Below, piece after piece: positions 27,393-35,412 of a stretch of 64,000 nucleotides of DNA. The DNA comes from Emcibacter sp. Its GTDB lineage: Bacteria > Pseudomonadota > Alphaproteobacteria > Sphingomonadales > Emcibacteraceae. The position numbers and the translations under genes were made by a program. Position 1 is the first letter of the stretch. Every line of letters begins with the position of its first letter. Under the pieces are notes generated by a model. That model was not told the DNA's origin. It made no database searches and was given only the letters and a program-made list of their open reading frames with translations. The stretch covers positions 496,001 to 560,000 of the forward strand of contig JAJFIQ010000019.1 in NCBI GenBank assembly GCA_021774785.1, given 5' to 3'.

Positions 27393-27444
27393 GGATTGAG
27401 TTAAATCTGCATAGTCATACTGTTAAAAACCGGAACTGAAGATT

Positions 27445-27651
27445 GTGATTGAAATTACCATAAACGGCGACCCTCATAAAATTGGGAAAGGTCAAAACCT
27501 TGTTAAACTGTTGCAGGATTTAAAACTTGACCCCACAAAGGTTGCTGTTGAAAGAAACCTTGAAATTGTCCCGAAAACCACTTATCAGAATGTGAAACTT
27601 TTGGATAATGACAGACTCGAAATTGTACATTTTATAGGCGGTGGAAAATAA
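27445..27651 (+). CDS. thiS: Sulfur carrier protein ThiS
   Basis: ThiS is a ubiquitin-like protein whose C-terminal Gly-Gly is adenylated and thiocarboxylated to donate sulfur for the thiazole ring of thiamine. The 68-residue protein has the beta-grasp pattern ([36 protein letters not shown]). The start is GTG with GAAG upstream. The reading frame does not stop after Gly-Gly: the codons are GGC GGT GGA AAA TAA, leaving a C-terminal Lys. That extra residue would block activation unless removed. thiG follows after one base. Confidence 0.9.
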   Translation: MIEITINGDPHKIGKGQNLVKLLQDLKLDPTKVAVERNLEIVPKTTYQNVKLLDNDRLEIVHFIGGGK

Positions 27652-27652
27652 T

Positions 27653-28435
27653 ATGACGGAACGAAATCACGATACATTTAATATTGCAGGGACAGATTTC
27701 ACGTCACGCCTGATTGTTGGTACAGGAAAATACAAAGATTTTGAGGAAACAGCCCGCGCAGTAGAGGCATCAGGTGCTGAAATCGTTACTGTGGCCATAC
27801 GTCGGGTTAATGTCATGGACCCGAACCAGCCAATGCTAGTGGATTATCTCGATCCCAAAAAATACACTTATCTGCCAAATACGGCTGGATGTTTTTCCGC
27901 TGATGATGCGATCCGCACTTTGAGGCTAGCCCGTGAAGCGGGAGGATGGGATTTGGTAAAGCTTGAAGTTCTTGGCGATCAGAAAACACTATACCCTAAT
28001 ATGGTGGAAACTCTTCATGCCGCAGAAGTCCTGATTAAGGATGGCTTTGAGGTGATGGTATATTGCAGTGATGACCCGATCATGGCACAGCGACTGGAAG
28101 ACCTGGGGTGTTGTGCCATTATGCCATTGGGGGCCCCCATCGGGTCCGGTCTTGGTATTCAAAACCCGGTGCAGATAAGGCTTATTGTGGAACAAGCGAA
28201 TGTCCCTGTTTTGGTGGATGCCGGTGTGGGAACGGCCTCTGATGCGGCGGTGGCTATGGAACTTGGGTGTGACGGTGTTCTGATGAATACAGCAATAGCC
28301 GAAGCAAGAGACCCCATTACCATGGCACGGGCCATGAAACTTGCCGTAGAAGCAGGAAGGGAAGCTTATTTTGCCGGAAGAATGCCGAAAAAATTATACG
28401 CTGATCCCTCATCACCGCTTGCAGGTCTGATATAA
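27653..28435 (+). CDS. thiG: Thiazole synthase
   Basis: ThiG condenses 1-deoxyxylulose-5-phosphate, dehydroglycine or glycine imine and ThiS-thiocarboxylate to form the thiamine thiazole. The 260-residue protein shows [12 protein letters not shown], the catalytic lysine in [21 protein letters not shown] and [11 protein letters not shown]. The ATG at 27653 is preferred to an upstream GTG because the thiS end (GGTGGA) acts as its Shine-Dalgarno. No thiO, thiH, thiF or thiE is adjacent. It converges with the dsbA-like gene with no gap at all. Confidence 0.97.
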   Translation: MTERNHDTFNIAGTDFTSRLIVGTGKYKDFEETARAVEASGAEIVTVAIRRVNVMDPNQPMLVDYLDPKKYTYLPNTAGCFSADDAIRTLRLAREAGGWDLVKLEVLGDQKTLYPNMVETLHAAEVLIKDGFEVMVYCSDDPIMAQRLEDLGCCAIMPLGAPIGSGLGIQNPVQIRLIVEQANVPVLVDAGVGTASDAAVAMELGCDGVLMNTAIAEARDPITMARAMKLAVEAGREAYFAGRMPKKLYADPSSPLAGLI

Positions 28436-29188
28436 TCAGTTAGCTTCCTTTTTCATTTGCTGCTGTCGGCCTTTTTTAATGAGTTTAATCAGTTCAGCGT
28501 AAGGTAGCGCGCCTGGTATAATCTCATCCCCAATGACAAACCCCGGCGTTCCTGTAATATTCAAGGATTCTGCAATGCTATGATTTATTTGTATATTTCG
28601 CTCCAAAACTGGACTTGTCATATCCTTAACCAATTTATTTTCATCAAGACCAACCTCTCGGGCGATCTCATAGATACGCTCTTCGGTTAGATTTCCTGAA
28701 TTGCTCAACAATGCAATGTGGAATCTCTCATATTTTCCCTGAAGCATGGAAGCCATAGCTGCCTTTGCAGCGATATATGATGTTTCAGACAGAATAGGAA
28801 ACTCTTTGTAAATCACGCGCAGATTTCCGTCTTCTTTTTTCAGCCTTTCAACCGTGCTGAGCGCACGCTTGCAATAGCCGCAGTTATAATCGAAGAATTC
28901 AATTATGGTGAAACCGCCGTTTTTATTGCCACCAACAAAACTAAAGCCATCTTCGAAGAGGCGTGTATGGTTTAGTTCCAGTTTTTCCCTTTTAACCCGT
29001 GTTTGCAGTATCTCGATTGCTTCCGGTAAAATTTCCGGATGTTCAAGGATATAATCTCGGATCATTTGATTAATTTCCTGCTTTTGTTTGACAGAAAAAT
29101 TATTATCAGTCGCTTGAGCGGTCAAGCTTGTCATATTAAAAGTGATCCCAATGAAGATAATCATTGTTGTCCTTATTAAAGGTGACAT
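28436..29188 (-). CDS. Periplasmic DsbA/Com1-like thiol-disulfide oxidoreductase
   Basis: This 250-residue protein has a signal peptide (residues 1 to about 26) and a helical dimerisation-like segment, then a DsbA-type thioredoxin fold with the active site CGYC at 103-106 and the cis-proline loop TGTPGF. It should oxidise or isomerise disulfides in exported proteins. The N-terminal EINQMIRDYILEHPEILPEAI is typical of the Com1/DsbA-like alphaproteobacterial group. It lies 21 bp downstream of the M48 protease gene on the same strand, a conserved pairing. The stop directly abuts the thiG stop. Confidence 0.93.
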   Translation of the reverse strand: MSPLIRTTMIIFIGITFNMTSLTAQATDNNFSVKQKQEINQMIRDYILEHPEILPEAIEILQTRVKREKLELNHTRLFEDGFSFVGGNKNGGFTIIEFFDYNCGYCKRALSTVERLKKEDGNLRVIYKEFPILSETSYIAAKAAMASMLQGKYERFHIALLSNSGNLTEERIYEIAREVGLDENKLVKDMTSPVLERNIQINHSIAESLNITGTPGFVIGDEIIPGALPYAELIKLIKKGRQQQMKKEAN

Positions 29189-29209
29189 AAGTTTAATTCC
29201 TTTTTTTTC

Positions 29210-30631
29210 TTATCTCTTTTTATTCTGCTGCTTCTTTTGTTTTTTGCGCGCTTTATCTGACATGTTTGATTCGGTAACAAAAAGTATATCCTGTGCTCTG
29301 ACCCATTGAGGTGCATTCTTGGGTAATGTGTCGATGGCATGTTTGGCATTGATCATAGCACCACGTAAATTACCAATCAGCAGAAATCTTTCCGCCGTTG
29401 AATAATATGTCATCGCTTCATTATCCTTACGATGATATGCTATTGCAGCCTGATACCAAGCGAAAGAATTGCTGGGGTCTTGGGATAGTGCAGATTCAAG
29501 ATGTGTAATGGCTTCATCAAGATAATTGTCATTTTCTGATGCAATGAGTGACTGTGCAAGTGAAACACGGAGCAAATTTTCTTCCGGAAGACTTTTTACA
29601 GCGTTACGGTAAGGTGAAATTGACTCTACGACAAAACCATTTTCAAACAATATTTGTCCTTTTGTTTCCCAGAAGAATGGATCATTTGGATAATATAGCA
29701 ATAAATCATCAAGCTCGTTGATGGCATTTTCCATTTCATGTTTCTTATGATAGGCGAAGGCCCGAGCATATTTGGCATATAGGCTCTGGTTATTAACAGG
29801 ATATTTATTGAGTGTCGCATAGGGTGGTTTAAGGTAGCCATAGAGCTTGGCCTGTAACCGCTTGAAATCACTTTCAATGGCGGGATCTGTTGGTGCTTGG
29901 TAATAAGATGAGCTTTCCACCCGTTCTCTCAGTTTTGAAATACGCCGACCACTTACCGGGTGAGTACCAGCATAGGGGTCACGGTATCGCGCTGTCATCA
30001 GTTCCTGATCACCCAGATAGTCCAAGAATCCGATTAGGCCCACACCTGATTGGCCGGATCTTTCGAGGAAGGTCAGAGCCGCTTGATCCGCAGCTGATTC
30101 CTGTGTTCGGCTATATTTCAGAAAAGTTCGTGTTCCAATCTGTTGCCCACCCAATATCAAAGCCATACCCGCATCACCGGATCCGGCGGCAATAGCAGCA
30201 GCCCCCAGAATAACACCCAATAAGGACATCATAGTTGCACTATGGATACCATCGGAAAAGCGGGATAGGTGACCGCCAGTAATATGTCCTGTTTCATGGG
30301 CAATAACGCCGATGACCTGATTGGCATCTTTCGCCTGAATCAGCAGGCCTGAATGAATGAATATATTTTGCCCACCTGCAACAAAGGCATTTAACGAATT
30401 GTCATTAATCAGATATGTGCTGACAGAATTTTTATCCAGCTCAGCCACCTTGAAAATTGGTTCGGCCATACGACGGATAGTGCGTTCAATTTCAGCATCC
30501 CGTAGGATGGAAAGACCACCTTTTCTCTTGGCATGACTATAGTCTGACAAGCATAAAACGAATATTGTCGCTATGCAAAAAACCTGACAGGTAATATTGC
30601 CCAGAGAATTTAAATTGAATTTCTTAATCAT
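29210..30631 (-). CDS. M48 metalloprotease with TPR repeats, BepA-like
   Basis: This 473-residue envelope protein has a signal peptide (about 1-34), an M48 zinc protease domain with AHETGHITGGH (His112, Glu113, His116) and the third ligand in TQESAADQAAL, and a C-terminal half of tetratricopeptide repeats (about 265-450). This is the layout of BepA, which checks the assembly of LptD and BAM substrates in the periplasm and degrades misfolded ones. It ends in a very basic tail (ARKKQKKQQNKKR), which is unusual. It is cotranscribed with the DsbA-like gene; disulfide formation is needed for LptD, which fits the pairing. Confidence 0.93.
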   Translation of the reverse strand: MIKKFNLNSLGNITCQVFCIATIFVLCLSDYSHAKRKGGLSILRDAEIERTIRRMAEPIFKVAELDKNSVSTYLINDNSLNAFVAGGQNIFIHSGLLIQAKDANQVIGVIAHETGHITGGHLSRFSDGIHSATMMSLLGVILGAAAIAAGSGDAGMALILGGQQIGTRTFLKYSRTQESAADQAALTFLERSGQSGVGLIGFLDYLGDQELMTARYRDPYAGTHPVSGRRISKLRERVESSSYYQAPTDPAIESDFKRLQAKLYGYLKPPYATLNKYPVNNQSLYAKYARAFAYHKKHEMENAINELDDLLLYYPNDPFFWETKGQILFENGFVVESISPYRNAVKSLPEENLLRVSLAQSLIASENDNYLDEAITHLESALSQDPSNSFAWYQAAIAYHRKDNEAMTYYSTAERFLLIGNLRGAMINAKHAIDTLPKNAPQWVRAQDILFVTESNMSDKARKKQKKQQNKKR

Positions 30632-30774
30632 GGCATCACGTTATCACTGTATTTTTATTCGTCAAATGGATTAACTCATTTTGTTGTAACAATAGGGTGA
30701 TAATAAGGCCTCAACATATACACAAGATGAACAAAACTTATTTTGAACATAGATAACTATTTTGATGAAATTAA

Positions 30775-30795
30775 GGCCCGGCAAAATGCCGAGCC
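30775..30795 (-). terminator. Hairpin terminator after RNase E gene
   Basis: On the minus strand GGCTCGGCA and TGCCGGGCC form a 9-bp stem with one G-U pair and a three-base loop, 30 bp after the rne stop. A TTAATTT tract follows, which is only moderately T-rich. Confidence 0.6.
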
Positions 30796-30825
30796 TAAAA
30801 ATCATTCTCTACTTATAAATGTTGT

Positions 30826-33585
30826 TCAGCCAAAGGTTCTCTGCCACCATCCAGACTTTTTCGGGCCGGTGTGTTTTGGTGTTTCAACACTCTTTTCCTT
30901 TTTCTCGGTTTTTTCTTTTACAGGGGCTTCAGTATTCTTTTTCTTTGAACCCGCAATGTCAGCCTGAGTATCTTCTGATTTATTACCATCCGCAGTTTTT
31001 CTTCTACTTCTGGCCTGTGGCGGGTAGGGCCGTCTTGTAGATTTCTTTTCGGATTTAGTCTCTGGCGGTTCAGCTTCACCTTTTGGGGTCTGCTCAGTGT
31101 TGTTTTCCGCAGTTTTTTTGCGACCTCGGGTGCGTCTACGGGCCTTTGGTTTTTCTTCGGCATTAGGTCCGGTAGGCACATTTGTATTCTCAGAAACTAC
31201 AGGTTCCTCTGACGCAGATTTTTCTTTACTTTCATCAGAAGAAGGTGCTGCCACGTCTTCTGTCTTTTCAGATATATTGGAATCCGTCTGATTTCTTGGG
31301 CCGCGCCGGGAACGGCGACGGCGGCGACGGGGTTTGCTCTCCTGATTATCAGCATGCGATGTTTCCTGAATATTCTCAGAATTTTCTGTGTTTTCCCCAC
31401 CGTCTTGCGGTTTATCGTTCTTTTGGTTCCGATTTTTTCTGGACTGATTGCGTTGACGATTGCGGCGCGAACTTGCCGAACGATCTCTGTCTGGATTGTT
31501 TTGTATCCGGTCACCCTGTTGACTCCCCTTTTTGGCATGGCTCTGTTTCTCAGGCTTCTTATTGTCTGAGTGTGCCATGTCTAACCTGTAGGAAGCTTCG
31601 GTCAGACTTGTATCTATTGCCACTTCAATAGTGAAGTTATACTGCTCTTCCAGACTGACAAGTTTTGCCCGTTTATTATTGAGCATATAAACAGCGGTTT
31701 GTTCAGGCAGATATACGGTCACTTTGTCATTGCGGCTCCGGATACCTTCTTCTTCCAAAGCCCTCAGGATATGCAGTACCTGAGTTTCCACAGACCGGAT
31801 AACACCGGACCCTTCGCAATGTGGGCATGATCTGGTACTGCTTTCCAGTACACCGGCACGAAGACGCTGACGGGACATTTCCAGCAACCCGAATGAGCTG
31901 ATTTTACCCACCTGAATACGGGCGCGGTCTGATTTCAGACATTCCTTCAGTTTTTGTTCAACGGCCCGGTTGTTACTGCGGACCTCCATATCGATGAAGT
32001 CAATGACAACAAGCCCGGCCATATCACGCAGACGTAGCTGACGTGCAACTTCTTCTGCAGCCTCAAGGTTAGTTTTGCGGGCTGTCTCTTCAATATTATG
32101 CTCTTTGGTCGCTTTACCGGAGTTCACATCAATGGAAACCAATGCTTCGGTTGGATTGATGACGATATAGCCGCCCGACTTTAATTGCACGGTCGGAGAA
32201 TACATGGAATCCAGTTGGCTTTCCACCTGAAACCGATGGAGCAGGGGAATCTGATCCGTATAATGCTTTATTTTTTTAGCATGACTTGGCATGAGCAGAC
32301 GCATGAAGGAACGGGCTGTTTTATAACCATTTTCACCCTCTACAAGTATTTCATCAATCTCGCGTGTATAAAGATCCCGGATGCTCCGTTTGATCAAATC
32401 ACCTTCTTCATTGATCATAACAGGGGCCACCGATTTCAAGGTGCGCTCGCGAATTCCTTCCCATGTACGGATGAGATAATCAAAATCTCTTTTGATCTCA
32501 GTCTTTGTCCGGCTTTGCCCGGCTGTACGGATTATACAGGCTATACCACTGGGCATATTCAGGTCAGCCAGAATTTTTTTCAGGGATTTACGTTCGCCTA
32601 CATTGGCAATTTTTCGGCTAACTCCGCCGCCATGCAACGTGTTTGGCATCAGCACGCAATAACGGCCGGGCAGGGACAGGTATGTTGTAAGTGCCGCGCC
32701 TTTGTTACCACGCTCTTCTTTTACTACCTGTATGAGCAGAACCTGATTTTTTTTGATGACTTCCTGAATTTTATATCGGCGCCGTAATCCCTTGGCGATT
32801 TTGATGCGTAGCTTTTCTTCTGCCTCTTCATCGTCAAAGGAATGAGAACCGGTTGTTTCTGTATCATCCTCTGGCTCATCATCAGCAGAAGAATCCGTGT
32901 CATCAAGATTGACTTCTTCAATGATGGTATCTGGCTCTGAAACGCTTTCTGCTTTGGTAACGGAAGGTTTATCAGATTCTGAATCAGTGATTTTAGCTTC
33001 TTCTTCGGCAACTTTAGCTTCAGCTTCAGGAGCATTCATGGAATCGTCACTTGATTCTACGCGCTCTTTGGGTTCCTTAATTTCTTCAGTTGCCTCAGTC
33101 GCTTCTACTACAACTTCTTCCGTTGCTTTATCTGTGGCTTCTTTTGTCGTTTCATCTGCTGCGTCTATTTTTGTTTCTTCACCAGATTCTTCGGTTTTTT
33201 TCTTGCTTTTGCGAGAAGTAGGCTTTGCCTTTTTTCTAGGTTTTCTTTTTGGTTTCTTCTCAGGTGTTTCCTCATCTTCGTCGAGAAGCTTGGCATAGGC
33301 TGCGGCTTCTTCCGCAATTAAAGCTTCACGGTCAGATACTGGAATTTGATAATAATCTGGATGTATTTCGCTAAAAGCAAGAAACCCGTGGCGATTACCG
33401 CCATATTCAACAAATGCAGCCTGTAGTGAGGGCTCTACGCGCGTTATTTTTGCTAAATATATATTACCTTTGATTTGTTTTTTTGCTGAAGATTCGTAGT
33501 CAAATTCCTCAACTCGGTTGCCATGAACGATTGCCACACGAGTTTCTTCCTCGTGGCTCGCATCGATTAACATTTTTATAGTCAT
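30826..33585 (-). CDS. rne: Ribonuclease E
   Basis: RNase E is the main endonuclease for mRNA decay and rRNA/tRNA processing and scaffolds the degradosome. The 919-residue protein begins with an S1 domain that is split by a long acidic and lysine-rich insertion (about 95-262). The 5' sensor and DNase-I-like parts follow, with catalytic aspartates in SIDVNSG (Asp486) and VIDFIDME (Asp529) and the Zn-link CPHCEGSG (Cys587, Cys590). From about residue 690 the tail is disordered and rich in Arg, Lys and Glu, with an RRRRRRSRRG RNA-binding run. GGAG lies eight bases before the ATG. A 506-bp gap upstream probably includes a long leader. Confidence 0.96.
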   Translation of the reverse strand: MTIKMLIDASHEEETRVAIVHGNRVEEFDYESSAKKQIKGNIYLAKITRVEPSLQAAFVEYGGNRHGFLAFSEIHPDYYQIPVSDREALIAEEAAAYAKLLDEDEETPEKKPKRKPRKKAKPTSRKSKKKTEESGEETKIDAADETTKEATDKATEEVVVEATEATEEIKEPKERVESSDDSMNAPEAEAKVAEEEAKITDSESDKPSVTKAESVSEPDTIIEEVNLDDTDSSADDEPEDDTETTGSHSFDDEEAEEKLRIKIAKGLRRRYKIQEVIKKNQVLLIQVVKEERGNKGAALTTYLSLPGRYCVLMPNTLHGGGVSRKIANVGERKSLKKILADLNMPSGIACIIRTAGQSRTKTEIKRDFDYLIRTWEGIRERTLKSVAPVMINEEGDLIKRSIRDLYTREIDEILVEGENGYKTARSFMRLLMPSHAKKIKHYTDQIPLLHRFQVESQLDSMYSPTVQLKSGGYIVINPTEALVSIDVNSGKATKEHNIEETARKTNLEAAEEVARQLRLRDMAGLVVIDFIDMEVRSNNRAVEQKLKECLKSDRARIQVGKISSFGLLEMSRQRLRAGVLESSTRSCPHCEGSGVIRSVETQVLHILRALEEEGIRSRNDKVTVYLPEQTAVYMLNNKRAKLVSLEEQYNFTIEVAIDTSLTEASYRLDMAHSDNKKPEKQSHAKKGSQQGDRIQNNPDRDRSASSRRNRQRNQSRKNRNQKNDKPQDGGENTENSENIQETSHADNQESKPRRRRRRSRRGPRNQTDSNISEKTEDVAAPSSDESKEKSASEEPVVSENTNVPTGPNAEEKPKARRRTRGRKKTAENNTEQTPKGEAEPPETKSEKKSTRRPYPPQARSRRKTADGNKSEDTQADIAGSKKKNTEAPVKEKTEKKEKSVETPKHTGPKKSGWWQRTFG

Positions 33586-34091
33586 TTAAGTTATCTCCAC
33601 AACCATTTCCGCTCGAGCCTTTAAAATTTAAAAGGCGTGCTGGACTAAGATTGTTGTATTTTTTAAGGTTTAAAAAGGTGGCACTCACAGACCTGAAAAG
33701 GCCGAATATCAGCGTAATCATGCGGAGCGTAATGTCCATATGTGTATGCTGACCAATAGTCTTTGTGCTGAGAGTGCTAAAATTCATAAATTTTTCGTCT
33801 TTAATTCGTCAGATCATCCTATTTCAGATTAATCTATTCTTTTTCGGCGCCTAATGATGGTTATTTCTTTTGGGCCGTTCATCTGCCATTCAAATATTTT
33901 TGTTAGAAAAAGATAATTAATCTTATATATCAAATATTCGACGGCATTTATAACATAACCATACAATTAGTTCTCTACAATAGCTAAAGCATTTATTTTT
34001 AGAAATAATTAATGAGCTTTGATTATAGTTAATATATATTAGGGTATAAAATTTAGTCGTAAAAACGCGGACAGGTCACAAACATATAACT
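33586..34091. other. 506-bp AT-rich gap between rne and amidase genes
   Basis: The gap separates divergent rne (minus) and the amidase (plus) and contains no convincing reading frame. Near rne there is a small hairpin (GCCTTT...AAAGGC, 33617-33636) within the likely 5' leader of rne, which in other bacteria carries autoregulatory structure. No clear promoter hexamers stand out; a TATAAA near 34045 could be the amidase -10. Confidence 0.5.
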
Positions 34092-35312
34092 ATGAAACAA
34101 ATTATTAGGGAAATAATTAAGTTTTGTCTGCTGGTCACCCTTGGGGTCTGGTTCTATCAGATGTCAACGGAATTGGTATCAGCGAAAACACCTGAAGTAT
34201 CTGCCATTCGTATTGGTCATGATAAGGGAAGTACGCGTTTTGTCCTGGATATTGATCAGAATATAAAATTTAACGTTTTTACCTTGGCCAACCCCAATCG
34301 AATAGTAATTGATATTACGGAAGTCGCATGGAAAAATAATTTTGGTGGTGCAAAGGGTAAGGGTTTCATTGATCGATACCGTTTTGGATTATTCAAGCCG
34401 GGAACGTCCCGTATAGTTCTTGATGTTAAAAATCCTGTTATTGTTAATAAAGCCTTTGTCATTAGCCCAAAGCGGGGCAAACCCTTTCGTTTTGTTGTCG
34501 ACCTAAAAAAAGTTAGCAAGAAAGCTTTTGATAACCGTGTTAAAAAACCCATACCACGGCTACCAAAGAGAAAAGCGGCTACTAGACCGGATAAAGATTT
34601 ACGAAGCAATCGGAAGAAAAAACTGATCGTTCTAGACCCCGGTCACGGGGGGCATGACCCTGGAAACCTTGGCGGCAAAGGCTATCGTGGTTTTCCAGAA
34701 AAGACAGTTGTCTTAAGTGCGGCAAAAACCATTAAGAGGGAATTGGAAAGAACAGGTCGCTATCAGGTCATTATGACTAGAGATAGAGACATCTTTCTTA
34801 AGCATCGTAACCGTAGCGGTATCGCCCATAATAAACAGGCAGATCTGTTTATTTCCATCCATGCGGATTCTATAAAAAATCCAAAAGTACGTGGCGCAAC
34901 AGTTTATACACTGTCCGAAAAAGCATCCGACAAAGAGGCTGCAGCCCTTGCCGCACGGGAAAATAAATCAGACATCATAGCTGGCATGGACCTCGAAGAA
35001 GAAATTTATATAGTTCAGTCCATATTGATTGATCTTGTCAAGCGCGAGACTATGAATTTATCTAGCAACTTTGCCAATGAATTAGTGCCGCAACTGGAAA
35101 GGGTCGTTCTCCTGAGAACCAGACCTCACCGGACAGCAAACCTACTTGTGCTTAAGGGGTTAGATGTGCCATCCGTGTTGGTTGAAATAGGATATTTAAC
35201 CAACAGCAAAGATGCGAAACTTATGATGCAGAAGGAAACCCAACAGAATATTGGAAAATCCATTGTAAGGGCTGCGGATAATTTCTTTAATAAAGCTTAT
35301 GTGACCAATTAA
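34092..35312 (+). CDS. amiC: N-acetylmuramoyl-L-alanine amidase with AMIN domain
   Basis: This periplasmic amidase splits septal peptidoglycan to separate daughter cells. The 406-residue protein has a signal peptide (about 1-30), an AMIN targeting domain (about 38-140), a basic linker (about 155-175) and an Amidase_3 catalytic domain with LDPGHGGHDPGN, SIHADS and VEIGYLTN. The regulatory helix that normally blocks the site is probably in the segment around MDLEEEIYIVQSI. It lies upstream of PBP1A, 100 bp away, on the same strand. The symbol follows the AmiABC family; AmiB or AmiC cannot be distinguished. Confidence 0.93.
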   Translation: MKQIIREIIKFCLLVTLGVWFYQMSTELVSAKTPEVSAIRIGHDKGSTRFVLDIDQNIKFNVFTLANPNRIVIDITEVAWKNNFGGAKGKGFIDRYRFGLFKPGTSRIVLDVKNPVIVNKAFVISPKRGKPFRFVVDLKKVSKKAFDNRVKKPIPRLPKRKAATRPDKDLRSNRKKKLIVLDPGHGGHDPGNLGGKGYRGFPEKTVVLSAAKTIKRELERTGRYQVIMTRDRDIFLKHRNRSGIAHNKQADLFISIHADSIKNPKVRGATVYTLSEKASDKEAAALAARENKSDIIAGMDLEEEIYIVQSILIDLVKRETMNLSSNFANELVPQLERVVLLRTRPHRTANLLVLKGLDVPSVLVEIGYLTNSKDAKLMMQKETQQNIGKSIVRAADNFFNKAYVTN

Positions 35313-35412
35313 AAGCATTCGGAAAAGTATTTACTTGATCAAGTCATGGTGCTGACATATTTAAATCATAGAACTGTAACGGATTTATTTTTTTGGATTT
35401 AATCATAGTAGC

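Noticed and set aside
27292-27444. TPP riboswitch before thiS
   Set aside because: The conserved CTGAGA and ACC-TGAAC-type motifs are absent and the leader after the predicted promoter is only about 50 bases.
35333-35344. ACTTGATCAAGT palindrome between amidase and PBP1A
   Set aside because: It resembles an FNR site but lacks the four-base centre of TTGAT-N4-ATCAA; a 12-bp palindrome alone is weak evidence.
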